The notes: generated by a model not told the origin, from the sequence alone. 12,294 nucleotides of DNA from JBBQKP01 sp038326995 (GCA_038326995.1 JBBQKP010000096.1:1-12294), one strand, 5' to 3'; numbered from the stretch's first letter, positions 1 to 7,278 are shown. Numbers and translations are program-made.

Positions 1-66
1 CCACGCCAAGGTGATCGCCAAGATCATCACCAGAGTGATCGCGAGACTGAACGCCAGAGTGATCTC

Positions 67-97
67 GAGTCGACTTTTTGGTTCGACTCAATTTTTT
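67..97 (+). terminator. Intrinsic terminator of an upstream plus-strand gene
   Basis: GAGTCGA (67-73) and TCGACTC (83-89) form a perfect 7-bp stem around a 9-base loop. Six T residues follow at 92-97 after two A residues. There is no matching T tract on the minus strand, so it points to transcription entering from the left edge and ending before rpsT. Confidence 0.65.
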
Positions 98-251
98 CTC
101 GCTGCCCGGTGCTAGACATTGGCCGATCCGTCGCTATCCTACGCGGTTCGCGTCCGAGATTGCCTGGGAGAACTCCGGAAGGATTCTATTCGATGGCAAT
201 TCCGCACGTTCGAGAATTAGAGAACAAAACTGTAACGAATAGTCGTCCGTC

Positions 252-256
252 AGGAG
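252..256 (+). promoter_or_regulatory. Shine-Dalgarno sequence of rpsT
   Basis: AGGAG sits 9 bases before the GTG at 266. It decides for the GTG start, because the S20 N-terminus (MAHSLSAKKR) begins exactly there. It is one of only two strong Shine-Dalgarno sequences seen in this window. Confidence 0.7.
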
Positions 257-265
257 CAATTTACC

Positions 266-553
266 GTGGCCCATTCACTCTCAGCAAAGAAACGCGTCCG
301 TCAGAACGAAAAGCGTCGCCTTCGTAATCGTCATCGCAAGGATTTGGTGAAGGGCGTTGTGAAGACTTTTGATCTCGCGATCGCCGCCGGCGATGTCGCC
401 AAAGCAACGGACGCTTTGAAGAAGGTCACGCAGAAGCTCGACCGCACCGCAGCCAAGCGGACGATCCACAAGAACGCCGCGTCGCGCAAGCGAAGCCGTC
501 TTGCAAAGCGTCTGAACACGCTCAAGATCAAGGCCGACAGCAAGGCTGCCTGA
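266..553 (+). CDS. rpsT: 30S ribosomal protein S20
   Basis: S20 is a primary binder of 16S rRNA in the small ribosomal subunit. The 95-residue product has the family pattern: N-terminal MAHSLSAKKRVRQNEKRR, then long, strongly basic helices rich in Lys, Arg and Ala. It also has the conserved alternation of AAxxG, a Lys-rich turn and the IHKNAASRKRSRL segment around residues 67-79. Length is close to the usual 85-95. The start is GTG at 266, supported by the AGGAG before it and by the match to the normal S20 N-terminus. A hairpin follows the stop codon, so the gene is probably transcribed alone. The conserved segments leave little doubt about the family. Confidence 0.95.
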   Translation: MAHSLSAKKRVRQNEKRRLRNRHRKDLVKGVVKTFDLAIAAGDVAKATDALKKVTQKLDRTAAKRTIHKNAASRKRSRLAKRLNTLKIKADSKAA

Positions 554-592
554 TTCGTCGTCCTGCCGATCACTCTAAATATTCCAAAACGG

Positions 593-618
593 GCAGGCGA
601 ACTTTCGCTTGCCTGTTT
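593..618 (+). terminator. Probable terminator hairpin after rpsT
   Basis: CAGGC (594-598) pairs with GCCTG (611-615), and an alternative register GCAGGCGAA with TTCGCTTGC is also possible using a G-U pair. Only three T residues follow the stem, so it is a weak intrinsic terminator or a processing hairpin. The position, 40 bases after the stop codon, suits the end of a single-gene transcript. Confidence 0.45.
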
Positions 619-634
619 GCATTGACGCCAATAT

Positions 635-690
635 GCGATAGTTGGCAGAAGATAACTGGTAGGCGATAATTGGCATGCGATATTGGTTTG
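635..690 (+). repeat. Degenerate heptamer tandem repeat (about 8 units)
   Basis: Reading from 635 in steps of seven gives GCGATAG, TTGGCAG, AAGATAA, CTGGTAG, GCGATAA, TTGGCAT, GCGATAT and a decayed eighth unit. The third base is always G and the sixth always A in the first seven units; bases 4 and 5 are purine then pyrimidine. Alternate units are more alike, giving a 14-bp super-period (635, 649, 663, 677). This resembles the heptameric short tandem repeats known from cyanobacterial and some other genomes. It lies between rpsT and glyQS. Confidence 0.7.
642..670 (+). promoter_or_regulatory. Promoter-like hexamers inside the heptamer repeat, ahead of glyQS
   Basis: TTGGCA (642-647) and GATAAT (665-670) are 17 bp apart, matching sigma-70 spacing. 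Both hexamers come from the repeat itself, so they could be chance products of its sequence. Initiation near 677 would give a leader of about 56 bases before the ATG at 733. Confidence 0.4.
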
Positions 691-732
691 CAAGACGTCC
701 AGCCAGGTCACGACCCTCCAACCAAAACCAAC

Positions 733-2364
733 ATGTCCAATCCTACTCCACCTGCCAATCCGCCTGCCGCCCCGTCTGTCTCCCCGTCTGTCATGGATGC
801 CATCGTCGCCCTGGCCAAGCGACGCGGGTTTGTTTACCCCGCCTCCGACATCTACGGCGGGATCCGCGGATTCTGGGACTACGGCCCGCTGGGCACGCTC
901 CTGAAAAACAACATTCGCGACCACTGGTGGAAACACATGGTCGAATGCCCGCCCGTCGACGACAAGGGCGAGGTCATCGACATGGTCGGGCTCGATAGCG
1001 CCATTATTCAGCACCCCAAGACCTGGGAAGCATCCGGGCACGTCGCGACGTTCGCCGACCCGATGGTCGATTGCAGCGAGACCAATCAGCCCTACCGCGC
1101 GGACCACGTCTGGACCGCGCCCGCACAAGTCAGGCGTAAGAGCGGCACGATCGACGAACTGGGAATTTACAGCGTCATGTCGGGCGACGACGCGGCCGAG
1201 CTTTTCGTGAAGCGCCTTGACAAAATCGCCCGCAAAACCGGCGGCGGAGAGGTGATCTCGCCCGCGAAGTTCACCCCGCTCACGCAACTGGCCGACGAGC
1301 TTTTGCCGCTCGTTGTCGCGCCCGACGCGACCAAGCCGGGCACGCTGTCGAAGAGCCGTCCGTTCAACCTCATGCTCTTCACGTACCCCGGGCCGGTGCA
1401 GGATGAAAGTAACAAGGCCTATCTGCGCCCCGAAACTGCGCAGGGCATTTTTCTCAACTTCAAAAACGTCAGCGACACCACACGCGTCCGCGTGCCCTTC
1501 GGCGTCGCTCAAATCGGCAAGTCGTTTCGCAACGAAGTCACGCCTCGCAATTTCATCTTCCGCTCACGCGAGTTCGAGCAGATGGAAATGGAATTCTTCT
1601 GCCCGCCCGACGACTCCATGGCGTGGTACGAGTTCTGGAAGAATCAGCGGATGAACTGGTGGCTCACGCTGGGCATCAGCCCGGAAAATCTCCGCTTTCG
1701 CGACCATGCCGCGGACGAGCTTTCGCACTACTCCAAGGCCTGCGTCGACATCGAATACAAATACCCCTTCACCGCACCAGACTTCGGCGAGCTCGAGGGC
1801 ATCGCACACCGCGGCGCCTACGACCTCACGCAGCACCAGACCCACTCGGGCCAGAAGCTGGATTACTTCGATCAGGAACTGCAGATCAAGCTCAAAGAGC
1901 AAGGCGCTACGCCCGAAGAAATCAAGAGCAAGTCGCGGTACATACCAAACGTGATCGAGCCCGCCTCGGGCCTGACGCGCGCGGTACTCGTACTGCTTTG
2001 CGAAGCGTATACCGTCGAGGCCCGGGCGGGCGTGGAGAAGTTCGAGTTCTTCCGGTTCAAGCCCAAATTCGCCCCGGTCAAGCTCGGCATTTTCCCCTTG
2101 GTCAACAAGGAAGGCATGCCCGACATCGCCAAGAAACTTTACATGGATCTGCGCAGCAAATTCACGTGCGAATACGACGCCAAACAAGCCATCGGCCGAC
2201 GCTACGCAAGGATGGACGAGATCGGCACGCCGTTCTGCGTCACGGTCGACGGCCAGACTCTGGTCGATCAGACCGTGACCCTTCGCCATCGCGATTCACA
2301 GCAGCAAGACCGCATCGCGATCGCCGATGTTGAGAAAGTCGTCCGCGTGGCGATCGAAGAGTAG
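733..2364 (+). CDS. glyQS: Glycyl-tRNA synthetase, single-chain alpha2 type (class IIa)
   Basis: Charges tRNA-Gly with glycine in the cytoplasm. The 543-residue product has the class II fold of the alpha2 enzyme, not the separate GlyQ/GlyS pair. Motif 1 lies around GFVYPASDIYGGIRGFWDYG near the N-terminus. RPETAQGIF is at about 232-240, FRNEVTPRNF followed by the motif 2 region at about 265-288, and motif 3 VIEPASGLTR at about 407-416. The C-terminal anticodon-binding domain starts at KLGIFPLVN (about 450). A roughly 100-residue insertion between motif 1 and RPETAQ is normal for this type. The frame is open upstream to a TTG at 670, but I chose ATG 733. The upstream part lies in the heptamer repeat, and the Pro-rich MSNPTPP tail is a plausible N-terminal extension. 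ATG 793 would also keep all conserved motifs. No Shine-Dalgarno sequence is visible. Confidence 0.95.
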   Translation: MSNPTPPANPPAAPSVSPSVMDAIVALAKRRGFVYPASDIYGGIRGFWDYGPLGTLLKNNIRDHWWKHMVECPPVDDKGEVIDMVGLDSAIIQHPKTWEASGHVATFADPMVDCSETNQPYRADHVWTAPAQVRRKSGTIDELGIYSVMSGDDAAELFVKRLDKIARKTGGGEVISPAKFTPLTQLADELLPLVVAPDATKPGTLSKSRPFNLMLFTYPGPVQDESNKAYLRPETAQGIFLNFKNVSDTTRVRVPFGVAQIGKSFRNEVTPRNFIFRSREFEQMEMEFFCPPDDSMAWYEFWKNQRMNWWLTLGISPENLRFRDHAADELSHYSKACVDIEYKYPFTAPDFGELEGIAHRGAYDLTQHQTHSGQKLDYFDQELQIKLKEQGATPEEIKSKSRYIPNVIEPASGLTRAVLVLLCEAYTVEARAGVEKFEFFRFKPKFAPVKLGIFPLVNKEGMPDIAKKLYMDLRSKFTCEYDAKQAIGRRYARMDEIGTPFCVTVDGQTLVDQTVTLRHRDSQQQDRIAIADVEKVVRVAIEE

Positions 2365-2414
2365 GCGGGGCTTGATCTTGGCCCCGAACTCGATCGTTTC
2401 ACTCCGAATTGATC

Positions 2415-2443
2415 TTGACGTCCGCCGATTTTTATTGCATACT
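2415..2443 (+). promoter_or_regulatory. Sigma-70-like promoter of the toxin-antitoxin-like cassette
   Basis: TTGACG (2415-2420) and CATACT (2438-2443) are separated by 17 bp. This is the best promoter match in the window. Initiation about seven bases after the -10 box would fall on or next to the ATG at 2451, so the message could be leaderless. No Shine-Dalgarno sequence precedes that ATG, which agrees with this. Confidence 0.55.
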
Positions 2444-2450
2444 TTTATTG

Positions 2451-2675
2451 ATGTGGTACGACTTCCGCTGGATCGATCAAAACGAATCCGCGATCGGCGA
2501 CCATCGCGTAAGTACCGATGAATGTGAGTGGGTTGTGACCCGCTACAAACCGGCGCGCCTCGGTGAACGATTCGTCGTAAATGGCCAAACAAAACGCCGC
2601 CGGAATATAAGAGTGATTTTCGAAATGGATGACGAGATGACGGTTTTTGTCAACACTGCGTACCCCGTCAAATAG
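2451..2675 (+). CDS. Small BrnT-like toxin candidate
   Basis: The 74-residue product starts MWYDFRWIDQNESAIGDHRVS, has the acidic DECEWVV segment, then GQTKRRRNIRVIFEMDDE and ends with TVFVNTAYPVK. The order resembles BrnT-type toxins: an aromatic start, a helix with an HxVS/HGVS turn, then beta strands of the form GRTxxGRxxxVVF and VFVxTAYP. Known BrnT toxins are small ribonucleases of RelE-like fold. The partner directly downstream is a ribbon-helix-helix protein with a GRP linker, as in BrnA, 30 bp away. I chose ATG 2451 because the promoter points at it; a TTG at 2409 is in frame but would place the promoter inside the gene. The product is shorter than usual BrnT (about 90), so toxicity is uncertain. 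It could also be a DUF4258-like relative. Confidence 0.5.
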   Translation: MWYDFRWIDQNESAIGDHRVSTDECEWVVTRYKPARLGERFVVNGQTKRRRNIRVIFEMDDEMTVFVNTAYPVK

Positions 2676-2705
2676 ACTTTCATTCGCCTTGGGCACAGGT
2701 CAATC

Positions 2706-3047
2706 ATGTCTCAAAGAAAGAACGAAACGATGCGTGCTTCTGACCGTTACGGATTGATGACCCGAGTGGAATACAAATCGGCGGTCGCACAGTTTGAGCC
2801 GCCACACGAAGTAGTCGGCACGCCCCTGACCGACGCACAGTGGGGCGCCATGAAGCGAGCCGCATCGGCCGAGCGCAAGAAACGCGGACGCCCGGCCAAG
2901 CCGGTGGAAGAGCAAGTCGCCCGCGTGATGCTCTCCATGCCGCGCGACCTCTTGGCCGCCATCGACGCGGCCGCGGAGAAGCGCGACCTGAGCCGGGCGG
3001 CGATCATTGCTTTGGGCATGCGGAAGCTGCTGAAGCTGCCAAGCTAA
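2706..3047 (+). CDS. Ribbon-helix-helix protein, probable BrnA-like antitoxin
   Basis: The 113-residue product has a variable N-terminal half, then KKRGRPAKP at about 58-66. A ribbon-helix-helix DNA-binding domain follows at about 71-110, with strand VARVMLSMPRDLLAAID and helices ending SRAAIIALGMRKLL. In BrnT-BrnA and related pairs the RHH protein neutralises the toxin and represses the operon from its own promoter. Here it would bind near 2415-2450. The gene follows the toxin candidate by 30 bp on the same strand. A weak ACAGG lies about 7 bases before ATG 2706; a second ATG at 2730 is possible. The usual order is toxin then antitoxin for this family, which fits. It could also be a stand-alone CopG-type regulator. 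Confidence 0.6.
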   Translation: MSQRKNETMRASDRYGLMTRVEYKSAVAQFEPPHEVVGTPLTDAQWGAMKRAASAERKKRGRPAKPVEEQVARVMLSMPRDLLAAIDAAAEKRDLSRAAIIALGMRKLLKLPS

Positions 3048-3063
3048 ACGCGCAATCGAAAGA

Positions 3064-4431
3064 TCAACCCGCGTCGGGGCCCAACTGCGGCAAGATGCAG
3101 TTCGCCGTCGTGCCCTTGCCCGGAACGCTGGAAAGTCGAACTTGCCCGCCCAGCGCGCTGGCCGCGTGCTTGACGATCGCCAGGCCGAGGCCCGTTCCCC
3201 TTCCTGAGCTTCCGGATCGCGCACTATCGACCTGATAAAATCGCTCGAAGACGCGCTCAAGATGTTCGGGCGGAATGCCCATGCCCGTGTCAGAGACGGT
3301 GACGTGGACTTCGCTCTCGCCCGCGTGCTGGCGAATGAATGCGCGGACGGTCCCGCCGGTGGGCGTGTATTTGATGGCGTTCTCGACGAGGTTCTTGAGG
3401 ATCAGATCAAGCAGGCGTCGGTCGGAGACGAACTCGCCGCTGTCGGTGTCGTCGATGGTCTGCAGCGTGATGCTCTTTTCTCGCGCCACTGGCTGCCACG
3501 TCGACGCCAGCACCTCCAGCACGTCGCCCGTCCGCAGGCTTGCCATCGCGGGTTTGAGATCGCCGCTTTCCACGCGCGAGAGGTCGAGCAAATCTCGCAG
3601 CATTTCTTCGAGCCTCGACAATTGCCCGTCCATAATCGCGATGCAGCGATCCGCCAGTTGCGGGTCCTCTTTGTGCACCTCGCGAAGCGTCTCGAAGGCG
3701 ACCTTGATCGCGCTGATGGGCGTGCGAAGTTCGTGAGAGGCATTGGCGACGAAATCGGTTTTCATCTGCACCGCGCCGACGAGGGTTGAGACGTCGCGAA
3801 GAACGATCAGCACGCCGCCGGCCGGGCTGCGCTGAGCGACGGCCTGATAGCTAAACGTGTTGGTGTCGCGAATCAGTTTGATCTCTCTGTGCAGCGAGGG
3901 CACTGACTCATCAGACGCGACCAGCGCATCGTAAAACGCGCCAAGGGCCGCGTCGGTTGCGATGGTGGCAAAACGCTGGCTGATGAGACTTTCGGGCGGA
4001 AGCTGCATGAGCCTGGCCGCGGGCGCATTGACCAGTTGTACACGCTGCGATTCATCAATAAGGAAGATCGGATCGGGCAGGGCATCGACGAGCGACCTGA
4101 GGTCGGCCCGCTGGTCGTTCAACTGTTCGAGCTGCTGCCTGGCGGTGCCTGCGAGCGCATCAAGCTGGCGCGAAAGCTGACGCATGTCGTTCGAACCCAC
4201 AAGAGATTGCCTAAGCGGCTTCGCCGACCAGTTGCCCGAAGCGAGTTCGCCCGCGGTCTGTGCGAGCGAGCGAGCGGGTCTGACCCATCGGCGGTGCATG
4301 ACAAATAGGATCACGCCCATCACCGTCGCCGCCGCGATCGCCGCAGCCAGTCCGCCCGCCAATAACGATGCGGGCACGCTCTCCCAAAATGCCGACCAGC
4401 CCGAAACGTTTTTCCCTGCATTGCCTGTCAC
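3064..4431 (-). CDS. Membrane-bound PAS sensor histidine kinase (PhoR/ResE-like)
   Basis: Autophosphorylates on a histidine and passes the phosphate to a response regulator; the signal is unknown. The 455-residue product has one membrane segment (about 22-45), a HAMP linker (about 46-98), a short coiled coil, and a PAS domain (about 108-215; LVDALPDPIFLIDE). HisKA follows with the H box ASHELRTP (phospho-acceptor His233), then HATPase with N box NLVENAIKYTP (347-357). It also has DTGMGIP (381-387), FERFYQ (395-400) and GTGLGLA (412-418). All catalytic boxes look intact. Only about 20 residues precede the membrane segment, so it probably senses through PAS or the membrane. The start is a GTG at 4431, with an in-frame stop just upstream. 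No response regulator is next to it in this window, so it is an orphan here. It converges with the RHH gene with a 16-bp gap. Confidence 0.9.
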   Translation of the reverse strand: MTGNAGKNVSGWSAFWESVPASLLAGGLAAAIAAATVMGVILFVMHRRWVRPARSLAQTAGELASGNWSAKPLRQSLVGSNDMRQLSRQLDALAGTARQQLEQLNDQRADLRSLVDALPDPIFLIDESQRVQLVNAPAARLMQLPPESLISQRFATIATDAALGAFYDALVASDESVPSLHREIKLIRDTNTFSYQAVAQRSPAGGVLIVLRDVSTLVGAVQMKTDFVANASHELRTPISAIKVAFETLREVHKEDPQLADRCIAIMDGQLSRLEEMLRDLLDLSRVESGDLKPAMASLRTGDVLEVLASTWQPVAREKSITLQTIDDTDSGEFVSDRRLLDLILKNLVENAIKYTPTGGTVRAFIRQHAGESEVHVTVSDTGMGIPPEHLERVFERFYQVDSARSGSSGRGTGLGLAIVKHAASALGGQVRLSSVPGKGTTANCILPQLGPDAG

Positions 4432-4492
4432 GGCGGGCAGTGTCGTTCATTTCCCCGGACTTTGGAAGAACACATCACCACTCGCCGTCGCA

Positions 4493-4554
4493 AACAATTG
4501 TTATGTACCAGCACAAATAGTGGCGGCGTCTGTAACCGTGACTATACTGCCGCC
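4493..4554. promoter_or_regulatory. Divergent control region: palindrome and -10-like box
   Basis: The 158 bp between the kinase and the protease gene hold a perfect 10-bp palindrome AACAATTGTT (4493-4502). They also hold a TATACT box (4543-4548) pointing toward the protease. The TATACT lies between GGCGGC (4522-4527) and GCCGCC (4549-4554), an inverted pair that could fold over the promoter. No good -35 hexamer is visible 16-18 bp upstream of TATACT. Initiation near 4555 would give a leader of about 35 bases. Confidence 0.35.
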
Positions 4555-4589
4555 TAAGAAGGACTCTAACCTCCCAAGATCCCACACCT

Positions 4590-7220
4590 ATGACGAACAA
4601 AAGCATCCTCCAGTCACCCGGTCGATCCATCCGTGCTGCTTTGCCAACACTCCCCACGCGTCTCCCGGCCACCCACGTCGAACGATGCGAGGAACGCCGC
4701 CTGATGGCTTCGATCTCCGGCTTCGTTTGGGAAGATGCCAACGCGTCCAGAGGCTTTGAAGCGGCCATTGAGCGAAGGCTCGGCGGGTGGCAGGTTTTCA
4801 TTGATGCCAACCAGAATCGCGCCTTCGACAGGGGCGAGCGTACAGCCATCACGGACTCACGCGGCAACTATAGTTTTAGCAATCTGCCCGCGGGCGAATT
4901 TTACGTCGGGCAAGTCCTTCAGCCCGCTTTCGGGCAGACCTTCCCAGGCCGACAGGGTTCAAGAGGCAGCAACTTCGACATTGAAGTAATCTTTCCCGAC
5001 GACTCACTCACGAGCACGCAGCAAGCCGTCTTTCAGGAGGCCGCTGAGCGTTGGGCTCAGGTCATCATCGGGGACCTGCCGGACTTCAATTCCATAGCGG
5101 CGGGAAGGGTCGTTGACGACCTCGCGATTGAGGCTCGTCTCCTAAACATCGACGGGCCAGGCGGAACACTCGGTCAGGCCACCTTTACCGAGCGCCGCCC
5201 GGATAGCCAAGGCGGCCTTCCGACTTTTGGCTTCATGGAATTCGATCTGGCCGACTTTTCTCCCGCCTCCGCCAACAGCGAAGATTTCCGCTCCACGGTT
5301 CTTCACGAAATGGGCCACGTCCTGGGCTTTGGAACGCTCTGGGACAATCGCGATGATCTGGTCGCAGGTGAGAACACCAGCACCCCAACCTACATAGGCG
5401 CTAACGCCCTTCGCGAATACAACCGCATCTTCGGTGGCAACGAAACGGGCGTCCCGCTCGAAAGTGGCGGCGGCCCCGGAACCCGCGGTTCGCACTGGTC
5501 CGAAGAAGTCTTCGACACCGAACTCATGACCGGCTTTGGTAGCAACGGATTCAGCCCGCTATCCACCATCACCGTCGGCCAGTTCGCCGACCTCGGCTAC
5601 ACCGTCAACTTCAGTCTCGCCGACCCTTACTCACCACCCCTGAGCGGTGCGGCTATCAACAATACGCGGGGCACAACCCCGCCGCCGCCCACCACTCCGG
5701 GCAACCCACGCGGCGAGTTCAACAACTCGCCCAGAACCCCACTGCGAGTCCTGCCCGCCTCCGCGCTGGCTGTTGCCGGCGGGTTGTCCAACGCCGCCCC
5801 TAATAACGAATCCACCGGCCTGCTCCCCTTTACTCAAGTCATCACTGTCACCGCTGATGAAGCGCGCGTCGATGTCAACTTTGGCGTCATCCGCAACGCC
5901 AATCCCACCATCGCCAACGTCGCACTCTCGCCTACCTTCCAAGCCATCGGCTCTGGAATTCGCGTCCGCGCCAACGACATCCGGACCTTTACCGCCCCCG
6001 GCAACCAAGGCACCAACCCCGTCGCAGAAGTACGCTTCTTTCGTGAATCCAACGGCATCTCGGGACTGCAAGTCGCCGGCGACAGAAACAATCAAGGCGT
6101 TCTTCTGACCTCCTTCGACACGGCCATCGGTATCGACACCGACGGCGACAGCGGCGGATGGGCCGTCGTCGCCAGGACCTCCGCGCTTTCCCCGGGCAAC
6201 GTCACTTTCTACGCCTTGGCGTTCGACCAATACGACTTCACCGCCCGCAGTGGCAGGACCGGACGACTCGTCCTCGGGCCGCAAAGCATTCCCGCCGCCG
6301 CCAGCTCCATCACCTCCTTGGGCCGCTCGGGATCTGAAATCGCCGTCACCTTTCGCGACAACTCGACCGACGAAATCGGCTATCGCATCCAGGCCAGTAC
6401 GGATCGCACCTTCCGACGCGGTGTTATCACCAATGAAATTTTCGCGACAAACTCACAGATCACCGGCAGAGGCACTCGATCGGTCACCATCCCGGGACTA
6501 GCCGCCGGTACCGAGTATTTTGTCCGTGTGTCCGCCTTCAACACCGCCGGTACGTCTCCTGCCGCTTCCTCTACCGCAGTCACCCTGTCGCGCGGCGAAG
6601 TCGTCGTCGACAACACCGATCCGGCCGCCCGACGCGTCGGAACTTGGACAGTCGAAACCGTCGGGACTGGCTTCCTGGGCGCAAATTACCTCTTCTCAGA
6701 CCCTTCACCCACGCCCAGCGACAACAATGTCAATCCGCCCATCACCAGCATTCGCTACCAGCCCTCTCTAGCCAACCGCACCAATTATTTCGTGTTCGCA
6801 CGACGACTTCCCGCCATCGACACCGGTGACGTTGACCTCAACGAGCTCATCAACACCCCAGTTCCCTATCAGGTTCGCCAAGGCGACCGTTTGGTGCGAA
6901 GTTCGACCATCACCCGCAACTCGCCCATCCTTCCGGGCGGATGGGTCCTGCTGGGTCGATTCGAAAATCGCAGCGACAGGCCGCTAACCGTTCGCGTCGT
7001 CGGCGAGAATCCCTTCGTCGTCGCCGACGCCGTCCGCTTCCTTCCTTCAGGTGTCTTCACCGCCTCTTCCGTCGCAACCCCGGCCAGCTTCAATGCCACT
7101 TCGATCAATGCCACTTCGATCAATGCCACGCTGGTAAATGCCAGCCTCTTCTCTACGTCCCCCATCTTCGTCGGCCCACAACGTCAGACGAGCGATACAG
7201 ACGAATCGGTCCTGGTTTAA
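4590..7220 (+). CDS. Secreted multidomain leishmanolysin-like zinc metalloprotease
   Basis: The 876-residue product is probably an exported surface or extracellular protease. Residues 30-41 (VERCEERRLMAS) match the planctomycete LEPRxLL/LM N-terminal motif of large exported proteins. Residues about 42-112 look like an SdrD_B/Cna-B-type module (GFVWEDAN, DANQNRAFDRGE, GNYSFSNLPAGEFYV). The protease domain covers about 128-345: HEMGHVLGFGTLW (His239, Glu240, His243) and SHWSEEVFDTELMTG. His302 there would be the third zinc ligand, with a Met turn, as in the M8 family. A Pro/Thr-rich linker follows (about 361-380), then a strand VDVNFGVI (about 426-433) typical of the end of an SdrD_B module. 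An Ig-like region, a fibronectin type III domain (about 570-664) and a golvesin/xly-like module (about 668-820; VVVDNTDP to FVVADAVRF) come next. The tail has short repeats and no PEP-CTERM. ATG 4590 has no Shine-Dalgarno sequence. Substrate unknown. Confidence 0.85.
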   Translation: MTNKSILQSPGRSIRAALPTLPTRLPATHVERCEERRLMASISGFVWEDANASRGFEAAIERRLGGWQVFIDANQNRAFDRGERTAITDSRGNYSFSNLPAGEFYVGQVLQPAFGQTFPGRQGSRGSNFDIEVIFPDDSLTSTQQAVFQEAAERWAQVIIGDLPDFNSIAAGRVVDDLAIEARLLNIDGPGGTLGQATFTERRPDSQGGLPTFGFMEFDLADFSPASANSEDFRSTVLHEMGHVLGFGTLWDNRDDLVAGENTSTPTYIGANALREYNRIFGGNETGVPLESGGGPGTRGSHWSEEVFDTELMTGFGSNGFSPLSTITVGQFADLGYTVNFSLADPYSPPLSGAAINNTRGTTPPPPTTPGNPRGEFNNSPRTPLRVLPASALAVAGGLSNAAPNNESTGLLPFTQVITVTADEARVDVNFGVIRNANPTIANVALSPTFQAIGSGIRVRANDIRTFTAPGNQGTNPVAEVRFFRESNGISGLQVAGDRNNQGVLLTSFDTAIGIDTDGDSGGWAVVARTSALSPGNVTFYALAFDQYDFTARSGRTGRLVLGPQSIPAAASSITSLGRSGSEIAVTFRDNSTDEIGYRIQASTDRTFRRGVITNEIFATNSQITGRGTRSVTIPGLAAGTEYFVRVSAFNTAGTSPAASSTAVTLSRGEVVVDNTDPAARRVGTWTVETVGTGFLGANYLFSDPSPTPSDNNVNPPITSIRYQPSLANRTNYFVFARRLPAIDTGDVDLNELINTPVPYQVRQGDRLVRSSTITRNSPILPGGWVLLGRFENRSDRPLTVRVVGENPFVVADAVRFLPSGVFTASSVATPASFNATSINATSINATLVNASLFSTSPIFVGPQRQTSDTDESVLV
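7091..7143 (+). repeat. In-frame 15-bp tandem repeat near the protease C-terminus
   Basis: The unit CAATGCCACTTCGAT occurs exactly at 7091-7105 and 7106-7120. A partial third copy is at 7121-7129 and a decayed AATGCCAG at 7136-7143. Because 15 is a multiple of three it adds the pentapeptide NATSI per unit (NATSI-NATSI-NATLV-NASLF). Two exact copies at DNA level suggest recent slippage. Confidence 0.85.
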
Positions 7221-7246
7221 AGACACTCACAAAAACCAAAAAATTT

Positions 7247-7278
7247 AGCCGGGCCGCTCGCGGCCCGGTTTCTTTTTT
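7247..7278. terminator. Bidirectional intrinsic terminator between the protease and epimerase genes
   Basis: CCGGGCCG (7249-7256), loop CTCG, and CGGCCCGG (7261-7268) form a perfect 8-bp GC stem. TTTCTTTTTT follows on the plus strand. On the minus strand the stem is followed by TAAATTTTTTGG, so it can also stop transcription of the convergent epimerase gene. Confidence 0.85.

Larger units (their letters stand above)
1..265. other. Gene-poor leader: end of an unseen upstream unit and the rpsT upstream region
   Basis: No complete gene is visible here. In plus frame 3 a short open stretch from the window edge stops at a TGA at 12-14, which could be the end of an upstream plus-strand gene. The terminator at 67-97 fits that reading. 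The reverse strand of about 5-60 reads as a hydrophobic stretch of some 20 residues, but it has no convincing start and lies upstream of a plus-strand terminator. From about 115 to 250 I see no gene. A weak TTGCCT (160-165) with ATTCTA (183-188), 17 bp apart, is the only promoter-like pair found for rpsT and is not convincing. Confidence 0.4.

Noticed and set aside
5..60. Minus-strand hydrophobic stretch reading like a membrane helix
   Set aside because: No convincing start codon or ribosome binding site, and the nearby terminator and a TGA at 12-14 point to a plus-strand gene ending here.
670..732. TTG start extending glyQS upstream
   Set aside because: The extra residues come from the heptamer repeat and do not match the synthetase family; ATG 733 is more likely.
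331..1512. Long minus-strand open frame of 393 codons across rpsT and the start of glyQS
   Set aside because: It is antisense to two well-identified genes and has no family-like pattern; high GC makes such shadows common.
2367..2385. Terminator after glyQS
   Set aside because: GGGGC and GCCCC form only five pairs and no T tract follows.
7085..7150. Pentapeptide-repeat protein domain
   Set aside because: The period of five comes from a DNA tandem duplication; the A(D/N)Lxx pattern with a central Leu or Phe is not met and there are only four units.
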